DNA of 64,000 nucleotides from Rhyacophila brunnea (GCA_022495005.1 JAGYXB010000096.1:124001-188000); one strand, 5' to 3'. Positions 34,120 to 46,750 are shown, counted from the stretch's first letter. Notes: a model not told the origin generated them from the sequence alone. Program-made: numbers and translations.

Positions 34120-34377
34120 TATCCACATATTGAATATGAAGATTTGAATTCTATGATGACTTTACGGAGGAATCGGGATCAACCCGATAAACCTGCTCTC
34201 CATATGACGCTGCGAATCTCTCAAATGCCTCAAAGTGGGCCTCACTTGATATCAAATCTAGCTCAGAATTAATAAGCGGGTAGTACCAGATAACGTGTTC
34301 AACGTCTTGGTGATCTTGCCCGCAAGCTGTAAGCCAGGTGTATATCGCTGAAATAATCAAAGTGCGGATTGTCTGGG

Positions 34378-35026
34378 CAGTGACGTCCCTAGACAAAATG
34401 CCGCCACTGGGCAGCGCCAAAATGCCGCCCCATTTTTTTTATACAGTTTCTTTCATCATCCGTGAGCGTGTCATTTCTGGTCACCAATGACGTTGAAGGG
34501 CAACGGAAGTAAGCTCGACATCTACCTTGATTGTCTCGGGATATTCCCAATTAAGACCGGGTGTAGTAAGGAGTAGGTTGGTTATTGACATTGTTTAAAT
34601 AAAAGTAAAATCTTTGTTCTACTAATATATCTACATAAATATCAGTTGCATAATTTTATATATTTTATAGTTAGACGAGTATATTTTGACTATTATCTAT
34701 TAATTGTGGTATGGTTTTCGCAGGGTTTAATAAATACGTAAGCCTAACAAAATGTAATGTGCACTATTTATTGCGGATCTTAGCAGCCTACCTCCACCCT
34801 TCGATACTGAGACACCGCAAACCCAACAAAATAATTAAAGTACTGTCAAATCTTTAATGTTAATTAATACATTTTGTTTCCAACCAGTGAGATTTTCGTT
34901 ATTACTAAGTTTAGGTAATTAGCTATTTTTTTTATATAACAAATGATTCTCCTCGATTTGCCGCCCTTCGACTAACTGCCGCCCCCAAGCGACGCTCAAT
35001 CTGCCTACCCCCACGGGACGTCACTG
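34378..35026. mobile_element. hAT-type MITE family H, copy 4, perfect TSD, with nested insertion
   Basis: The ends CAGTGACGTCCC and GGGACGTCACTG are flanked by identical TGTCTGGG (34370-34377, 35027-35034). The interior is split by a family C MITE at about 34527-34808. Confidence 0.88.
34527..34808. mobile_element. MITE family C piece nested in a family H MITE
   Basis: The right end CCTCCACCCTTCGATACTG and the interior (ATGTGCACTATTTATTGCGG etc.) belong to family C. The left terminus is not recognisable. GACATC before and GACACC after mark the host element break. Confidence 0.55.
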
Positions 35027-35034
35027 TGTCTGGG

Positions 35035-35849
35035 CATGAGGAATCTACGCACTCAAGTCGCATACGACCGTAAAACAGTATATGCGGACGACTCACACAA
35101 ACAATTTCCCAATTTTATTCTCTCTACTGAGGGTATCTAATATTTGCTATGTATTTATATTTAACTCGTTCGATTAGTAGAACCAGTTATTTTTCAATAT
35201 AAATCACATATTGTGAACGTCTTGAATTTCGATTTGTTACGTGCACAATGTTTTGTTTTTAAATAAATAAATAATAAATAAAAAATGGGAAAATCGTTCT
35301 TCTGTAGTATGTAGTTACGTCAACAAATAATTTTATTCCTTACCATAATTGGGATTTCTTCTAATTATTTTTAGACGAATTTAAAATTTTCTTGTAATGA
35401 ATAATACTTAAATTAGTAATGTGGGTATTTAAAATATTTATATTAATGTGTTTTATATCTCCAACAGATAATAATTATTACTATAAATACTAACATTGCT
35501 GGGAATTTTTGATGTTTACAGTTATTCAAAATTAATTAACATGCTTATTATCATTAAGCTAGTCATAAATTAATATTCTAAATTAACTTTATAAAAACAA
35601 TATTTACGATTCACATTATTAACCTAATAATCATTTTATTTAACTTATAGTAAGTTAAAACAAAAATGTTGAAAAAAATCCTGTTTCCATGCGGACGGAT
35701 AATCTCTTATGAAAGTGAAGCTAAAAAACACGTATGTAACCTAATTGTCTGGACGCCTGAATAGAATTCAGATAGGCTATACCCCACCCCAATACACTAC
35801 ATTTTGAAGCAAGGTTTTGAATGTGTGAGTGTCGTACGAAAATTAAACA
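35035..35849. other. Intergenic AT-rich sequence, nothing recognised
   Basis: Extremely AT-rich with only chance open frames. Confidence 0.5.
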
Positions 35850-36060
35850 CACATTATACACATGCAATAGTGTGTGTTGCAACTTTCAAATACACCAATA
35901 TTAAATGAGCTTCAGTGCATAAACCGAAAACAGTTGTCAGAACGAAGGAGAAGCTTAGAATGATGTATTCTTGACACGTGTTTAAGTTTATCCCATATTC
36001 TTCCACACTCGAGATCGGTTGCCTGTTACTCCACACCTGTTAGGTGTTTCAGTTCCCATT
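35850..36060 (-). repeat. MITE family I, reverse copy
   Basis: The inverse of blocks found at 45080-45310 and 53050-53290: GGGAACTGAAA, AAACTTAAACACGTGTCAAG, GCACACACTATTGCA and GGACACTCACACATTCAAA in degraded form. Non-coding. Confidence 0.55.
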
Positions 36061-37233
36061 AATTCTGTGTTCTCTGTTTTTTTGACTGATTTTGACTCAG
36101 TTTTCGCTGATTCCGCGTCGAATCTGTCGGGTTCAGCTCTGCCACCCTAGGGTAAGCGATGCTATCTTGGTAAAATGTCAGCCAAATATGGTGATATTTC
36201 AATAACCGTTATCCTCAGGGAAATTTCATTCAGAGATGAAATAAATATCATCAAACCTATATACAAATACTGGTCGCCATAAAGGCCAATTTTATTGCAT
36301 TTAAAAAAATTGCGGCATCATACTGCCAACGTGAAGATCTCTTCACTTAAAATGTTCTGCAGTTTTGTATTAGCTTTAATTTGTTACTTACCTACTACAA
36401 TTTTTAATATTATTGCCTCTACGTGTCATCTATCCCATGGATACCTTAACTTAAAGTCATGTAAATTCAGTCAAAGCACAGTCCATGGCGACCCTAGCCT
36501 TGGGTAACTGCTCCTGAGACATTCCCAGTGATAAAAATAAAAATGATGCTTCACATCCCTAGAGTTTCGTGATACGCCCGATTAACACCAGGTGTGGTGC
36601 GGGGCGGGTGTGGTTTGGTGGGACCATTAACTTCAATATAATATACAAAAAAAATGTTTTACAACAATTTGAGAATAATATAATGTAAGCATTTTGCAGT
36701 CGTTTTGTTTTCTTCGACTTAAAATAAAGTACCTAAACAATTCTATTCGTTTCTTTATTTATATAATGGTCAGTCTGTTTCATTACACTACTGATTGAAG
36801 CTGAATCCACTCTTCTCAGTTCCTTGTTAAACACTGCCATTTTTCACAAAGAAGTAGCGACATACGAATTATTATTTCGATCTTCCCACATTAAAAAATA
36901 CTATTTCGTATTTTTCCAGCACTATCTCGTGACAAACAAGACTAAAAACACCTGCTGAATAAATGTATTCCGGAGGCCAAGACCTCTAGGAGGTTTTTGA
37001 ACTTTTTAAATAAATTGTTACTATTTTGTTTCGAAATGTAGCTACGCAAAGATAAATAAAATAAACTCATTTTTTCCATGGCCGCGAAGATTGTGTGTGT
37101 AAGTAATGTCATTTTTGTTTTCTCTTATTGTGCAATACTTAATGTTATAATTACCGTCTTTTTTTACAAAACAGCGGTGTCTGATTGATAAATTCTAAAA
37201 GAAAACGTCAATATTTTAGTATTAGCTAGTACT
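36061..37233. other. Intergenic, contains a small repeat
   Basis: About 36080-36190 (TTGACTCAGTTTTCGCTGATT ... CCACCCTAGGGTAAGCGA) resembles 38165-38270, an old dispersed repeat. Otherwise nothing recognised. Confidence 0.45.
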
Positions 37234-37625
37234 AGCTGACTAGGCTCTAGCCTGGGGGCCCGGCGAGACGAGTCGACCAGATAAGTGAGATAAACACTCA
37301 TCACAAAATCAGGTTTAATATTTTTAAAAAAGTCGCCTGTGGTGCTATTTCCCTTCAATAATGTTATTAATTAAAATTATGTGGTTGTACGATACAATTT
37401 TAAATCGTGTATCAATACTCGACATCTCATTAATTCAAATGTATGTATATTAAAATATACAATAAACCACTAAGTAAACACATTAATTTTACCGCGTACA
37501 CCATTTGGAAATACGCTACTGTAGAGCGTCACACCGCCTTTATCCTTAGCGATAGGTAGGGGGGGGCGCCAAAGATCCTAGCCTGGGGGTCCGCTTCACG
37601 ATGTGGGGCCAATGATTTTAATAAT
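37234..37625. repeat. Repeat family K, copy 1
   Basis: GATAAGTGAGATAAACAC, GTACACCATTTGGAAA, CTTAGCGATAGGTAGGG and GATCCTAGCCTGGGGGTCC match, in the opposite orientation, parts of the element at 38461-39594. A partial third copy lies at about 44055-44135. Confidence 0.6.
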
Positions 37626-37795
37626 GTGGTAGGACAAACAAATGGGTAAAAAAGGAAAATTAAGATATTCATTAGAAAATAAAATTACAAAATCACAAAC
37701 ACAGAATAGTTAGATAAAAACACAATGGAATCGACAAAGCATCAATGCACGCTACAATCTCCAGCATGGCTGAAATTCTTCCAGAGAAGTAGTCT

Positions 37796-38134
37796 GGTCG
37801 CAGTTACTCAAAGGGCGGCAAATCGAGGAGAATCATTTAGTTTAGAATATTATATAGAAATAGCTACCTAGCTAAATTTAGTAATAACGAAAATATCTTT
37901 CCATTCAAAATATCAGCTAACTGGCTTTACCAGGTTCGCGATATCTAGTTTACTTCCGTTGCCCTTTGACGTCATTGGTGACCAGAAACGACACGTGCAG
38001 ATTTGCGGCGAATAATTAATCTGAAATTTTGTTAGTAATGATCCATACAACAGATTTCTTAGATATTGGACTCATGAAAGGATGATAAAATACTTTATAA
38101 AAATAAGGCGGCATTTTATCTAGGCACGTCACTG
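37796..38134. mobile_element. hAT-type MITE family H, left-truncated copy 5
   Basis: The right end is GGCACGTCACTG and the interior is collinear with other copies (GGCGGCAAATCGAGGAG, GACCAGAAACGACACGTGC). The left CAGTGACGTCCC terminus is missing. Confidence 0.75.
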
Positions 38135-38319
38135 GCAAAGGTGTTGTCAGGGTACAGAGGTTTTTTTAACTGATTCTGACTCAGTTTTTTCCGCTGATTA
38201 AGAATCTGCCAAGAGCCACTCTGGCACCCTTGGGTAAACGACGCCATCTTGGCAAAACGAAGGCCAAAAATAGTTTTTAGGTAATATTTCATTAACCGTT
38301 ATATAAATATTATTATAAT

Positions 38320-38450
38320 TTTTACTATGCAGACTGTCCAATCAACATTTAATTTAACACCAACATTTACAGCAGTGAACATCCATTGAGTTTCAAACAA
38401 TTAATTTTATTGATCTTAACAGACTTCCACCCTTCGCCACAGGCACATAT
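38320..38450 (-). repeat. Inverted copy of the 12054-12155 repeat plus a family C right end
   Basis: ACTATGCAGACTGTCCAA ... TTGAGTTTCAAACAATTAAT is the inverse of sequence in aldolase intron 7. It is followed by CTTCCACCCTTCGCCACAG, a family C hAT-type end. Confidence 0.5.
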
Positions 38451-38460
38451 TACTATTATT

Positions 38461-39594
38461 ATCATGGCCCCCACATCCTGAAGCGGGTCCCCAGGCCAGG
38501 ATCTTTGTCGGCCACCCTACCTATCACCAAGGTTAAAAGCAGTGTGACACTCTACAGAAACGTTTCCCAAATGGTGTTCCAGTAAAAATTAAGGGTAGGT
38601 ATTCAGTGTATTTTTAGCGATTTTTGTTATTTTTCAACAAATCCACAAGTTATGAAGTTTTCGAATATCGACACACAATAATCAAAATTTGCGTCACACG
38701 ATCACCTATTTTAAAATGTTAATATTCTTAAAATAGCGCCGCAGACGACTTTTGTTACCATTAGAGCAAATTTGTGATTTATGTGTTTATCTCACTTATA
38801 AGTAGGGATTCCAATCCCGGAATCCCGAGCTATTTTCGCTACCTATGAATCCCGGGATTGATAAACATAATCCCGAAACTTTCGGGATTGATTTTTTTAT
38901 CAATTTTTATGGAAAATAAAATAAAAACGAAAATATGACAGAAAAAATACTTTTAATAACAAATAACTACATTAGAAAATATAAACTGAGTTTGAATGAA
39001 GTTTGATTAATTATACCCATGTGTATGTTGCCGATTCATTTTATTTTTTCACATAAATTAATAAAAATGAGAAAGATTGGAAAAAACAATGCTTCGCACT
39101 ATTAACAAAGTAATTCCACCATGATCTCATACGTTTTACGGCATTTTCATATTTGGCTGACTAATTAGATTTATGAAGCGGAAAGGCCATAAGTACACCA
39201 TGATTTGCTAACCCATTCATTATGGCTTTACTATCAGAAACAGCAATCTCATATTAAATTAACATTGTTATTTATATTACAATATTATTTACTCCATTAA
39301 ACTTATGTATTTCCAAGATTGAACGTATACAATATTAACAATAAATGTCTTATTTATTAATTAATTATGCTAGATTTATTTTTGACCGATTTTATCAATG
39401 TTATTTGTAAATATAAAAATTTTATATTAACAATGGAAAAAAATGCCAATCCCGGGACCAGTCAAATTGTAATCCCGAAATCCCGGGATCAGAATTTTGG
39501 CTCGGAATTGGATTCCCTACTTATAACGTAGACGCGTCACGCGGAGCCCCCAAGACCCCTATCAGCCCCCCCTCACCCTTGCGGGGGCCATGAT
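38461..39594. mobile_element. Repeat family K, copy 2, carrying a nested family E element
   Basis: The ends ATCATGGCCCCC and GGGGGCCATGAT are inverted repeats. Removal of the family E element at 38803-39519 restores collinearity with copy 1 at 37234. Confidence 0.65.
38803..39519. mobile_element. hAT-like element family E, copy 1 (717 bp)
   Basis: The ends TAGGGATTCCAATCCCGG and GGATTGGATTCCCTA form inverted repeats with many nested CCCGGGATT motifs. Flanks CTTATAAG and CTTATAAC match at 7 of 8. No coding capacity. Collinear with copies at 42982 and 62550. Confidence 0.82.
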
Positions 39595-40332
39595 CATTAT
39601 GTTTTCTTGTACCTACATATTGAATTTAATGACGCTGCAAAAGTATGATCAAAACTTTCCTATGTCCTCGGTGATACCCAGTAAATATTATTGCAATTAT
39701 TAATACTTAATTGACCGTTATTTTTCGCGTGCGTGTTTATGGCAGATACTAAACATTGATGGAAATCTTCCGTTATTTACGAAACAAATTTGTTTTGTTA
39801 CATGTAGAAAATCATTAAGTGTGCAACTTATGTGCAATAATATTATTATTTAATACTTCAAAACAAGTTGTGAATATTGTGTTATGCTGAATAGATATTT
39901 AAAATTGTTTTATCCGCGTAATATTGATGTACATAACAATATGAAATATTATGATATTTACTTTCAACAATGGCTACAATGTACTTATAGTATTTTGTTT
40001 TTGGTTTGTCATCGTGTGTTCTTCCTTTTTCTTTTCTAGACGTTTCGGGTTTATTACACAATATATGCGCACTGCCTCAAACCGATTTCAAAATGGCAGA
40101 TTTTCTTGACTTCTGTTCAACATCACGTCAATGTTGCTAGCCGAATTATTATAACTACTATAATATAATCTATAATATTCAATTAGCATATAATTTTACC
40201 CCAAATATACCGAAAATATTATAATTTTAAAGGGATAAAAGCTAAAATTGTAATCTAAGAATCCCATCCATGTTCAATTCAATCACGAAAAATAGTACCA
40301 AAATCATTCTGTGAACGCATATTTTACGGCAC

Positions 40333-40334
<2 letters not shown>
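39595..40334. other. Intergenic AT-rich sequence, nothing recognised
   Basis: No open frame or repeat identified. Confidence 0.45.

Positions 40335-40372
<38 letters not shown>
40335..40372. repeat. (AT)19 microsatellite
   Basis: Nineteen uninterrupted AT units followed by a poly-A run. Confidence 0.95.
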
Positions 40373-40378
<6 letters not shown>

Positions 40379-40417
40379 AAATATTATGTTCGACGTATGC
40401 ATAAATAATAATTAGGT

Positions 40418-40885
40418 ACAAGATAAAAAGAACTTTTTATATACAACGTTTTTAAATTTTCTGTTGAATTATTATGCTCAACATGCTTCAACTTGTACTT
40501 GATATGAAGTAAATGAAAAACAAACAAATAAACAAATATAGAATACTGAAATGTCATTTTGACATTTTATTTTTATTTCCATAGTAATGCACGTATATAT
40601 TAATAATTTAGTTGCTAGGACCATCCCCTTAGCAACCAATTTTACTTTTTACGGATTTCTTCCGAAATAACTTTTCATACAAAACAGAATTAACTGAAAA
40701 TGAATTCAATTCTACTTAAAGATGGCAAAAAGTATTAAAAAATGCATTGGCATCGTGTTCTGATATATTCTAAAAGTTTCAAATGTCTAGCTAGTCGGGA
40801 AGTTATTTAAAAAATTTGTACTGCACAGGAAAAAATCTGTACCGGACAAACAAGAATACGAGCTAATAAAAGCATGGTAAAATAT
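40418..40885 (+). repeat. Dispersed repeat family F, copy 3
   Basis: Begins GTACAAGATAAAAAGAAC, ends AAAAGCATGGTAAAAT; collinear with 2131 and 28150 with small indels. Confidence 0.75.
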
Positions 40886-40926
40886 TATGTTAGACATATT
40901 CATAAATAAAATAGGTAATGTTTCCT

Positions 40927-41285
40927 CGTTGCTTCCCAAACTTTTTCATAGCACTGCCCCTAAAATCTGAAAAAGAACCCTTGTCCTCCCCCCGCCGGAA
41001 AAATTTTCCGACAGAAAAGCAAATCGTCATAAAGCTGTGGGTCATACTGATATCTAACAAAAACTATTAAATAGTAGGTATTATTGTCAGTATCTATATT
41101 GATATTTTAATAAAAAGTTTGCATAATGTGTTCTTATCTGACAAAAAAATTGTACGTAGATATTATATAAAAGTAAAAAATATTCATAAAAAAATATTTT
41201 CAGTTCTACTGAAATGTTTTGCGGTCCCCCGCAGAATCCCTGTGGTCTCCCAGGGGGCCGCATCCCATAAGTTTGGGAATCACTG
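40927..41285. mobile_element. hAT-like MITE with TTCCCAAACTT ends
   Basis: GCTTCCCAAACTTTTTCAT at the left and AAGTTTGGGAATCACTG at the right are inverted. The CAGTGATTCCCAAAC terminus is typical of hAT MITEs. No clear target duplication. Confidence 0.55.
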
Positions 41286-41984
41286 CATCATTTACACACA
41301 TATTCAACGAGGAAACAAAAATATCTAAATACATACTCGTAGATATTTTAATTTTTAAATTTTTAGAATATTGTAAATATTATAAAAAAAAATATTACGT
41401 CAGCAAATATAATATTTATTAAATCTGGTGTCAAGTACGACCGACTGACTACACACAGGCCGTGGCACTCGTCGTAGTAATTACTGATTTTTCCTTTGAA
41501 TTTTGCTATAAAAAAATATTTTTCCACTTAAAGAGCTTTTTGTTGGTGTATTTTATTACAGACAGCTAAAATAAGCTTCCGCCGATAAAAAGCTTCACGG
41601 GGTCAACATCGCAGACAGCTGGACACCACACACGCCTACACACGCAATATTACGTTACTACACGGTTCTAGAAAAGTTTTCATTTATAATTTATAGACAT
41701 AAGATAGCCATATATTATACTAAAATCATAAGGAATATTCTCCGATGTGTGTTTATATTATGTAATCATTCAAAATCTTAAAGCAATATTATGATATCCA
41801 CACATTTTATAAAAGACTTTAAAAAAGAAACAAATGAATTTCGCTTCTAATGTCACAATAATAATACGTATCATTCATCATTTCTTAAAAAAAAATAAAA
41901 CAAATGAACATCTCATCTACTGTCACTTATTAATTCATGACAATTTATTCTTTAATGTTGGAGAATGTCATTTTTAAAACGTAT

Positions 41985-42465
41985 TTTACCACGTTTTTAT
42001 TAGCTCGTATTCTTGTTTGTCCGGTACAGATTTTTTCTTGTGTGTCCAGAATAATTTTTTTCTTGATTGTCCAAGATTTGTATTGGACGATTGAAGATTT
42101 TTAACTAACTTCCCGACTAGCTAGACATTTGAAACTTTTAGAATATATCAGAACACGACGACAATGCATGATTTTAATACTTTTAGCCATTTTAAGCAGA
42201 ATTGAATTAATTTTCAATTAATTCTCTTTTATATGGAAAGTTATTATTGTCGGTTGCTAAGGGGGTCCTAGCAACTACATTATTAATATATACGTGCGTT
42301 ACTATGGAAATCAATATGAAATGTCAAAATGACATTTCAGTATTCTCTATTTATTCAGTATTTCTATTTTATTAATAAATAGAATTGTCAAGTTTAAATG
42401 ATTCAACAGAAAATTTAAAAACGTGGTAAGTATATAAAAAGTTCTTTTTATCTTGTAATTATATT
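41985..42465 (-). repeat. Dispersed repeat family F, copy 4, reverse
   Basis: Starts TTTTACCACGTTTTTATTAG and ends TCTTTTTATCTTGTAATTAT, the inverse of the other copies. Confidence 0.75.
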
Positions 42466-42911
42466 AATTATTGATTGCAACAAATTTTAAAACCTATCGA
42501 AACAACTTAGGTGGACTGAAATATTTTTAACGTATTTTCTCTGTCTACTTATGATACATTTTCATTCAGATTTTACCGAGAATAGATCTAATAAGTATTA
42601 CTAACAGCACTAAATTTTGAGTGGGCAAGCTAAACTAGCTGCTCCAAAGAGATTCAAATGCACATTATTCTACTACATCGACGTGATTGGACCCACCTGC
42701 AGGCATGTGACGTGGAGTGAGCAAGCTAAACGTTATTAACTTATATTATATTATTTATTTGTTTAACAGACACCTACCTATAGGTATATTAATCCAATTT
42801 TATATAATACTAAAAACAAAATTTGGTATTTAGACTGTAAGAATATTATATTTCATTATAAAATAGCAAATCTCACACCACACCACATTTGCGAGTTCAT
42901 ATATTAATTTG

Positions 42912-42959
42912 TATCAAATATCTGATAACAACGCTATCACTATTATCAGATATTTGATA
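42912..42959. repeat. Perfect 17-bp stem hairpin
   Basis: TATCAAATATCTGATAA and TTATCAGATATTTGATA are perfect inverse complements around a 14-nt loop. Confidence 0.8.
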
Positions 42960-42981
42960 AGTACGAATTGATACTTACGAC

Positions 42982-43698
42982 TAGGGATTCCAATCCCGGG
43001 ATCCCAAGCTATTTTCGATACCTATGAATCCCGGGTTTGATAAACATAATCCCGAAGTTATCGGGATTGATTTTTTTATCAATTTTTATGGAAAATAAAA
43101 TAAAAACGAAAATATAACAGAAAAAATACGTCTTTTAATAACAAATAACTACATTTGAAATAAACTGATTTTGAATGAAGTTTGATTTATACCCATGTGT
43201 AAGTTGCCGATTCATTTTATTTTTTCACATAATATTGATAAAAATGAGAAAGATTGGAAAAAAACACTGCTTCGCACTATTAACAAAGTAATTCCACCAT
43301 GATCTCATAAGTTTTACGGCAGTTTCATATTTGGCTGACTAATTAGATTTATGAAGCGGAAAGGCCATAAGTACACCATGATTCACTTTACTATTTTAAA
43401 TCTCGCTAACGCATTCATTAAGTCTTTACTATCAGAAACACCAAGCTCATGCTAAATTCACATTATTATTTATATTACAATATTATTTACTTCATTAAAC
43501 TTATATATTTCCAAGATTGAACGTATACAATATTAACAATAAATGTCTTAAATAGTATAAATTATACTAGATTTATTTTTGACCGATTTTATCAATGTTA
43601 GTTGTAAATATAAATTTTTTTTATTAACAATGGAAAAAAATGCCAATACAATTTGACAATCCCGGGATCAGAATTTTGGCTCTGGATTGGATTCCCTA
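42982..43698. mobile_element. hAT-like element family E, copy 2 (717 bp)
   Basis: Starts TAGGGATTCCAATCCCGG, ends GGATTGGATTCCCTA, collinear with copy 1. Flanks CTTACGAC and CTAATGAC match at only 5 of 8. Confidence 0.8.
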
Positions 43699-43839
43699 CT
43701 AATGACCACTCACCAACTAACAGATTTTTTAATCATTCATAATTCTATATAAGTATAGCAATACGTTGTGATTGTATTTCTAATTAACTAACCAACTTGC
43801 GTATTATCTTGTCTTTCCCTTGTATTCCGGTGGTTTTTG

Positions 43840-43975
43840 AGTGTTTTATTTAGACATGAATTTGATATCAATTCTATACGGCCATCTATTTCCGATACAG
43901 CAGCTCATAGTGAACTGTGATATGACGAACTGCATACGTACGATTTACCAGACGCGCATCTTGTTTAGTGTGATT
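43840..43975. repeat. Old dispersed repeat shared with 30400-30560
   Basis: TTTATTTAGACATGAATTT, CGATACAGCA and CGAACTGCATACGTACGA recur in the same order at both places. A 63-codon frame here is probably chance. Confidence 0.4.
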
Positions 43976-44134
43976 TCATGTCATGTTGTGAACGTCTTAA
44001 ACTTAGAGTTTGTAATGCCCACAGTATGTTAAAAATAAATTGAATTGAATTGGATTGAAATCATCGAACCGGCCTTAACCTTAGCGATAAGTAGGGGGGC
44101 GTCTCAAACATCCTGGCCTAGGGGCACGCTTTAA

Positions 44135-44503
44135 GACTTGTAGGTACTTCAGTGAAACGGCAAATAATTTTCAACTATAGGTGCGACGAAATTTCGGACT
44201 GGCTAGCAATCGGAGAACGAAAGCCGAGCTGTGAACACGTCAATTTGTTTCGTGATGGCGACAGGGGAATTAATTCTTAAATCGTGTAAAGATGACTAAA
44301 AACGTTACACATTTACTTGAAAAAGAAAACATGTCAATGTATATATTATTATTATTAGTAATTGAACAATAAACATAACATTAAATGGACGCATGTTGAC
44401 TTTTTATGACAAATTATGTTTTGTTCTGCACGCGTCATTCGCACTATCTTCGCGTCGCGTAGTCACGATCGTTTTAGACCGTGCCCCAGCTGAAATGTGG
44501 GGC
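44135..44503 (+). repeat. MITE family D, partial copy
   Basis: TTAA at 44131-44134, then the family interior (CAGTGAAACGGCAAATAATT ... GACCGTGCCCCAGCTG). The right terminus is degraded. Confidence 0.6.
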
Positions 44504-44830
44504 CATCGTCGCCATAATATAGCTTCTGCAATAAGTGAATTTACCAAACGATGGATTCAAATTACCTTCTTTTGCTCCACTGGGATATCTAATACTATGT
44601 TGGTGAAGAAATTTTCTAAACCACTACATCAGATTGTTTTTATTTTTCAATTAAATTATTGACTGTTGAAACCTTTAATTTATCTTCTTGAGTAATTACG
44701 TTACTTATTAGAAATCATTAAGAGTTCGCTCACACCAGGCATCAATAAAAATAAAATTAAATATCTTTTTGAAATAATTATATTTCACTCGCTATAAATT
44801 ATATTAAACGGCCTAACATTATTTGTGTCA

Positions 44831-45524
44831 ATGCCAAACCGACCAAATTTTTCGCGTAATAAAAACAAGAACACTTCGTGTGATGTTTTGACAGATATTT
44901 TATATTACATGGAAAGACCTGATTCAATTCAACTCGATCCAACGAAAGCGATTGATTCATCGCTCTTTCAATTTAGAGCCGTTTCACACGAGACACGGGT
45001 GTCTCTGGACACTGCATATACATATAAATCGTCTATCACGTCTGATCGCGCCCATTCATTTATGCGTATACCAGGGAACTCAAAAATAATGGGAACTGAA
45101 ATACACAACGGGTAAGGCGATAGCAGGTAACCGACTCGAGTAAGGATGAATCCGGGTTAAACTTACACACGTGTCTAGAATTCGTTTAACGTGGAATACT
45201 GAAAACTGCTCTCGGTTTATGCATTTACGCTCCTTTAATGTTGGTGTATTACACACACTATTGCACGTGCATAATGCGTGCTTCATTTTCGTAGGACACT
45301 CACACATTCAAAAGCCTGCTTCACCATGCGGCGTATTGAATATAGCCTATTGGTATTCTATTTATTATCTGTTCTGTGGCGTATACACAAGTGTCCCGTG
45401 TGAAACGGGCCTTAGACGCAATTTTATTCGTGATTTATCTACCCGAGGCTATAAACAAGCTAAAAGTCATGATTCCAGTCGCAGAAATTGTTTTACCTCC
45501 CCACTAATCATTACACACTCATAA
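44831..45524 (+). pseudogene. Unknown ORF of about 85 codons interrupted by a MITE
   Basis: An open frame from ATG 44831 runs to about 44977 and continues in the same frame, after a MITE (about 44978-45416), to TAA at 45522-45524. TTAGA occurs at both junctions and is probably the target duplication. The N-terminal part is rich in Asn and Lys; the C-terminal part has a basic stretch (L-S-T-R-G-Y-K-Q-A-K). I do not recognise the product; it may be a lineage-specific gene, an exon or a chance frame. Confidence 0.35.
44978..45416. mobile_element. MITE family I, copy with GCCCGTTTCACACG-type ends
   Basis: GCCGTTTCACACGAGACAC at the left and GTGTCCCGTGTGAAACGGGC at the right are inverted repeats. 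The interior (GGGAACTGAAATACACAACG ... GGACACTCACACATTC) recurs at 53050-53290 and, inverted, at 35850-36060. TTAGA flanks both sides. Confidence 0.72.
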
Positions 45525-45744
45525 AGTTCGGTGAGTATACGTAGCAACAAAGAACTAGGGACCAAGAAGAGTAGAGGGAGCTAGAGGATGCCTCCATCCA
45601 ACAGTGGATCGAACCCGGCTAATGATAATGAATATTTAGCAACCATCGCATAAGGGCTCAGATACATGATTCTGCAGTTTGCGTGCGTCGACGCGGGTCC
45701 TACTTGATTCGCAATAACGCATGATTCAGTTCATTTTTGATAAG

Positions 45745-45980
45745 CAGGGCTCGAAATGGACCGAAGCGCACCAGAGCGCCGTTCCTGTTCGTGAAATCGG
45801 TAAAATTATCGCTCCGTCTCGTGGGAAAAATAATTTGACCGTCTGAGCTAGATGTGTCATGTAATAGAAAATCTATCACACTTATTTTTATGTAATACAC
45901 ATACAATTTTATAACTATGTAAATATCTTCAGAAAACTATCGAGCGCTCCGGTTCGTAAACTTTTCCATTTCGAACGCTG
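45745..45980. mobile_element. hAT-type MITE family J, copy 1, perfect TSD
   Basis: 236 bp with ends CAGGGCTCGAAATGG and CCATTTCGAACGCTG, flanked by identical TTGATAAG (45737-45744, 45981-45988). Confidence 0.88.
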
Positions 45981-45988
45981 TTGATAAG

Positions 45989-46750
45989 CCAAGACCGGCT
46001 GCAGAGCAGTGTTACCAACTTACTGTCATTGACAAAAACATGCCAGACAGGATATAAAAACAAACAATTTGGCAGGAAGTTCCTAGGTACACATAACGAA
46101 TTTGCATCAAAATTAGAAGAAAAGATGAATGTGGAGGGTATAAGTCTGATCAAGGGCGTTACTATGCCCAAGAACGTCACTGGTCAAAAACAATACATTG
46201 ACCATCACTTTTAAGATTAATAATCACGCAAAACACCGATATCGGTACCTTAACAAAACAACAGTTTTCATACTACTACTCTGGCGAGTCGCCATTTTCT
46301 TTTTGGGGCTGCCAATTAATAGAAGAAACACGTAATTGACTTGTAACCAATTCACACTTACAATTAATTTTTAATTGTCGTCGCTCACTGATGAAGCAGG
46401 TATAAGTCTCGTCGTGTAATGCGGTCATTCTAATCGGGATAGCGAATATTGAAGTTACTAATGTTCCGTATCTTTATGACCTGTTTAACGAATGAATTAA
46501 AAATTGTTTGAAACAGAAAGTAAATTTCTCTCTCAAGGTTTTGAATGTGGGTCTGAAATCAATCAAGAGGAATGTATTATCTTTTTTAATTAATTATTCC
46601 AGGTAATCTACATGGATATAATTATGAAATTAGGACAGCCAGGCAAATTCGAGGTGATTTTTTTTCTGAAGCAGAACCAATTAAAGTGAAATAGGTAACG
46701 AGGCGCACACACAGAAAAATGGTTTGGGGAGGGAGTCCATTTTGCCTTAA
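45989..46750. other. Intergenic, nothing recognised
   Basis: A 77-codon open frame (45981-46214) starts inside the target duplication of the preceding MITE and has no recognised motif. The rest is AT-rich. Confidence 0.4.

Noticed and set aside
40335..40372. A functional regulatory or replication element in the AT tract
   Set aside because: It is a plain (AT)n microsatellite.
45981..46214. 77-codon small gene
   Set aside because: It begins within the target duplication of a hAT MITE and shows no recognisable motif.
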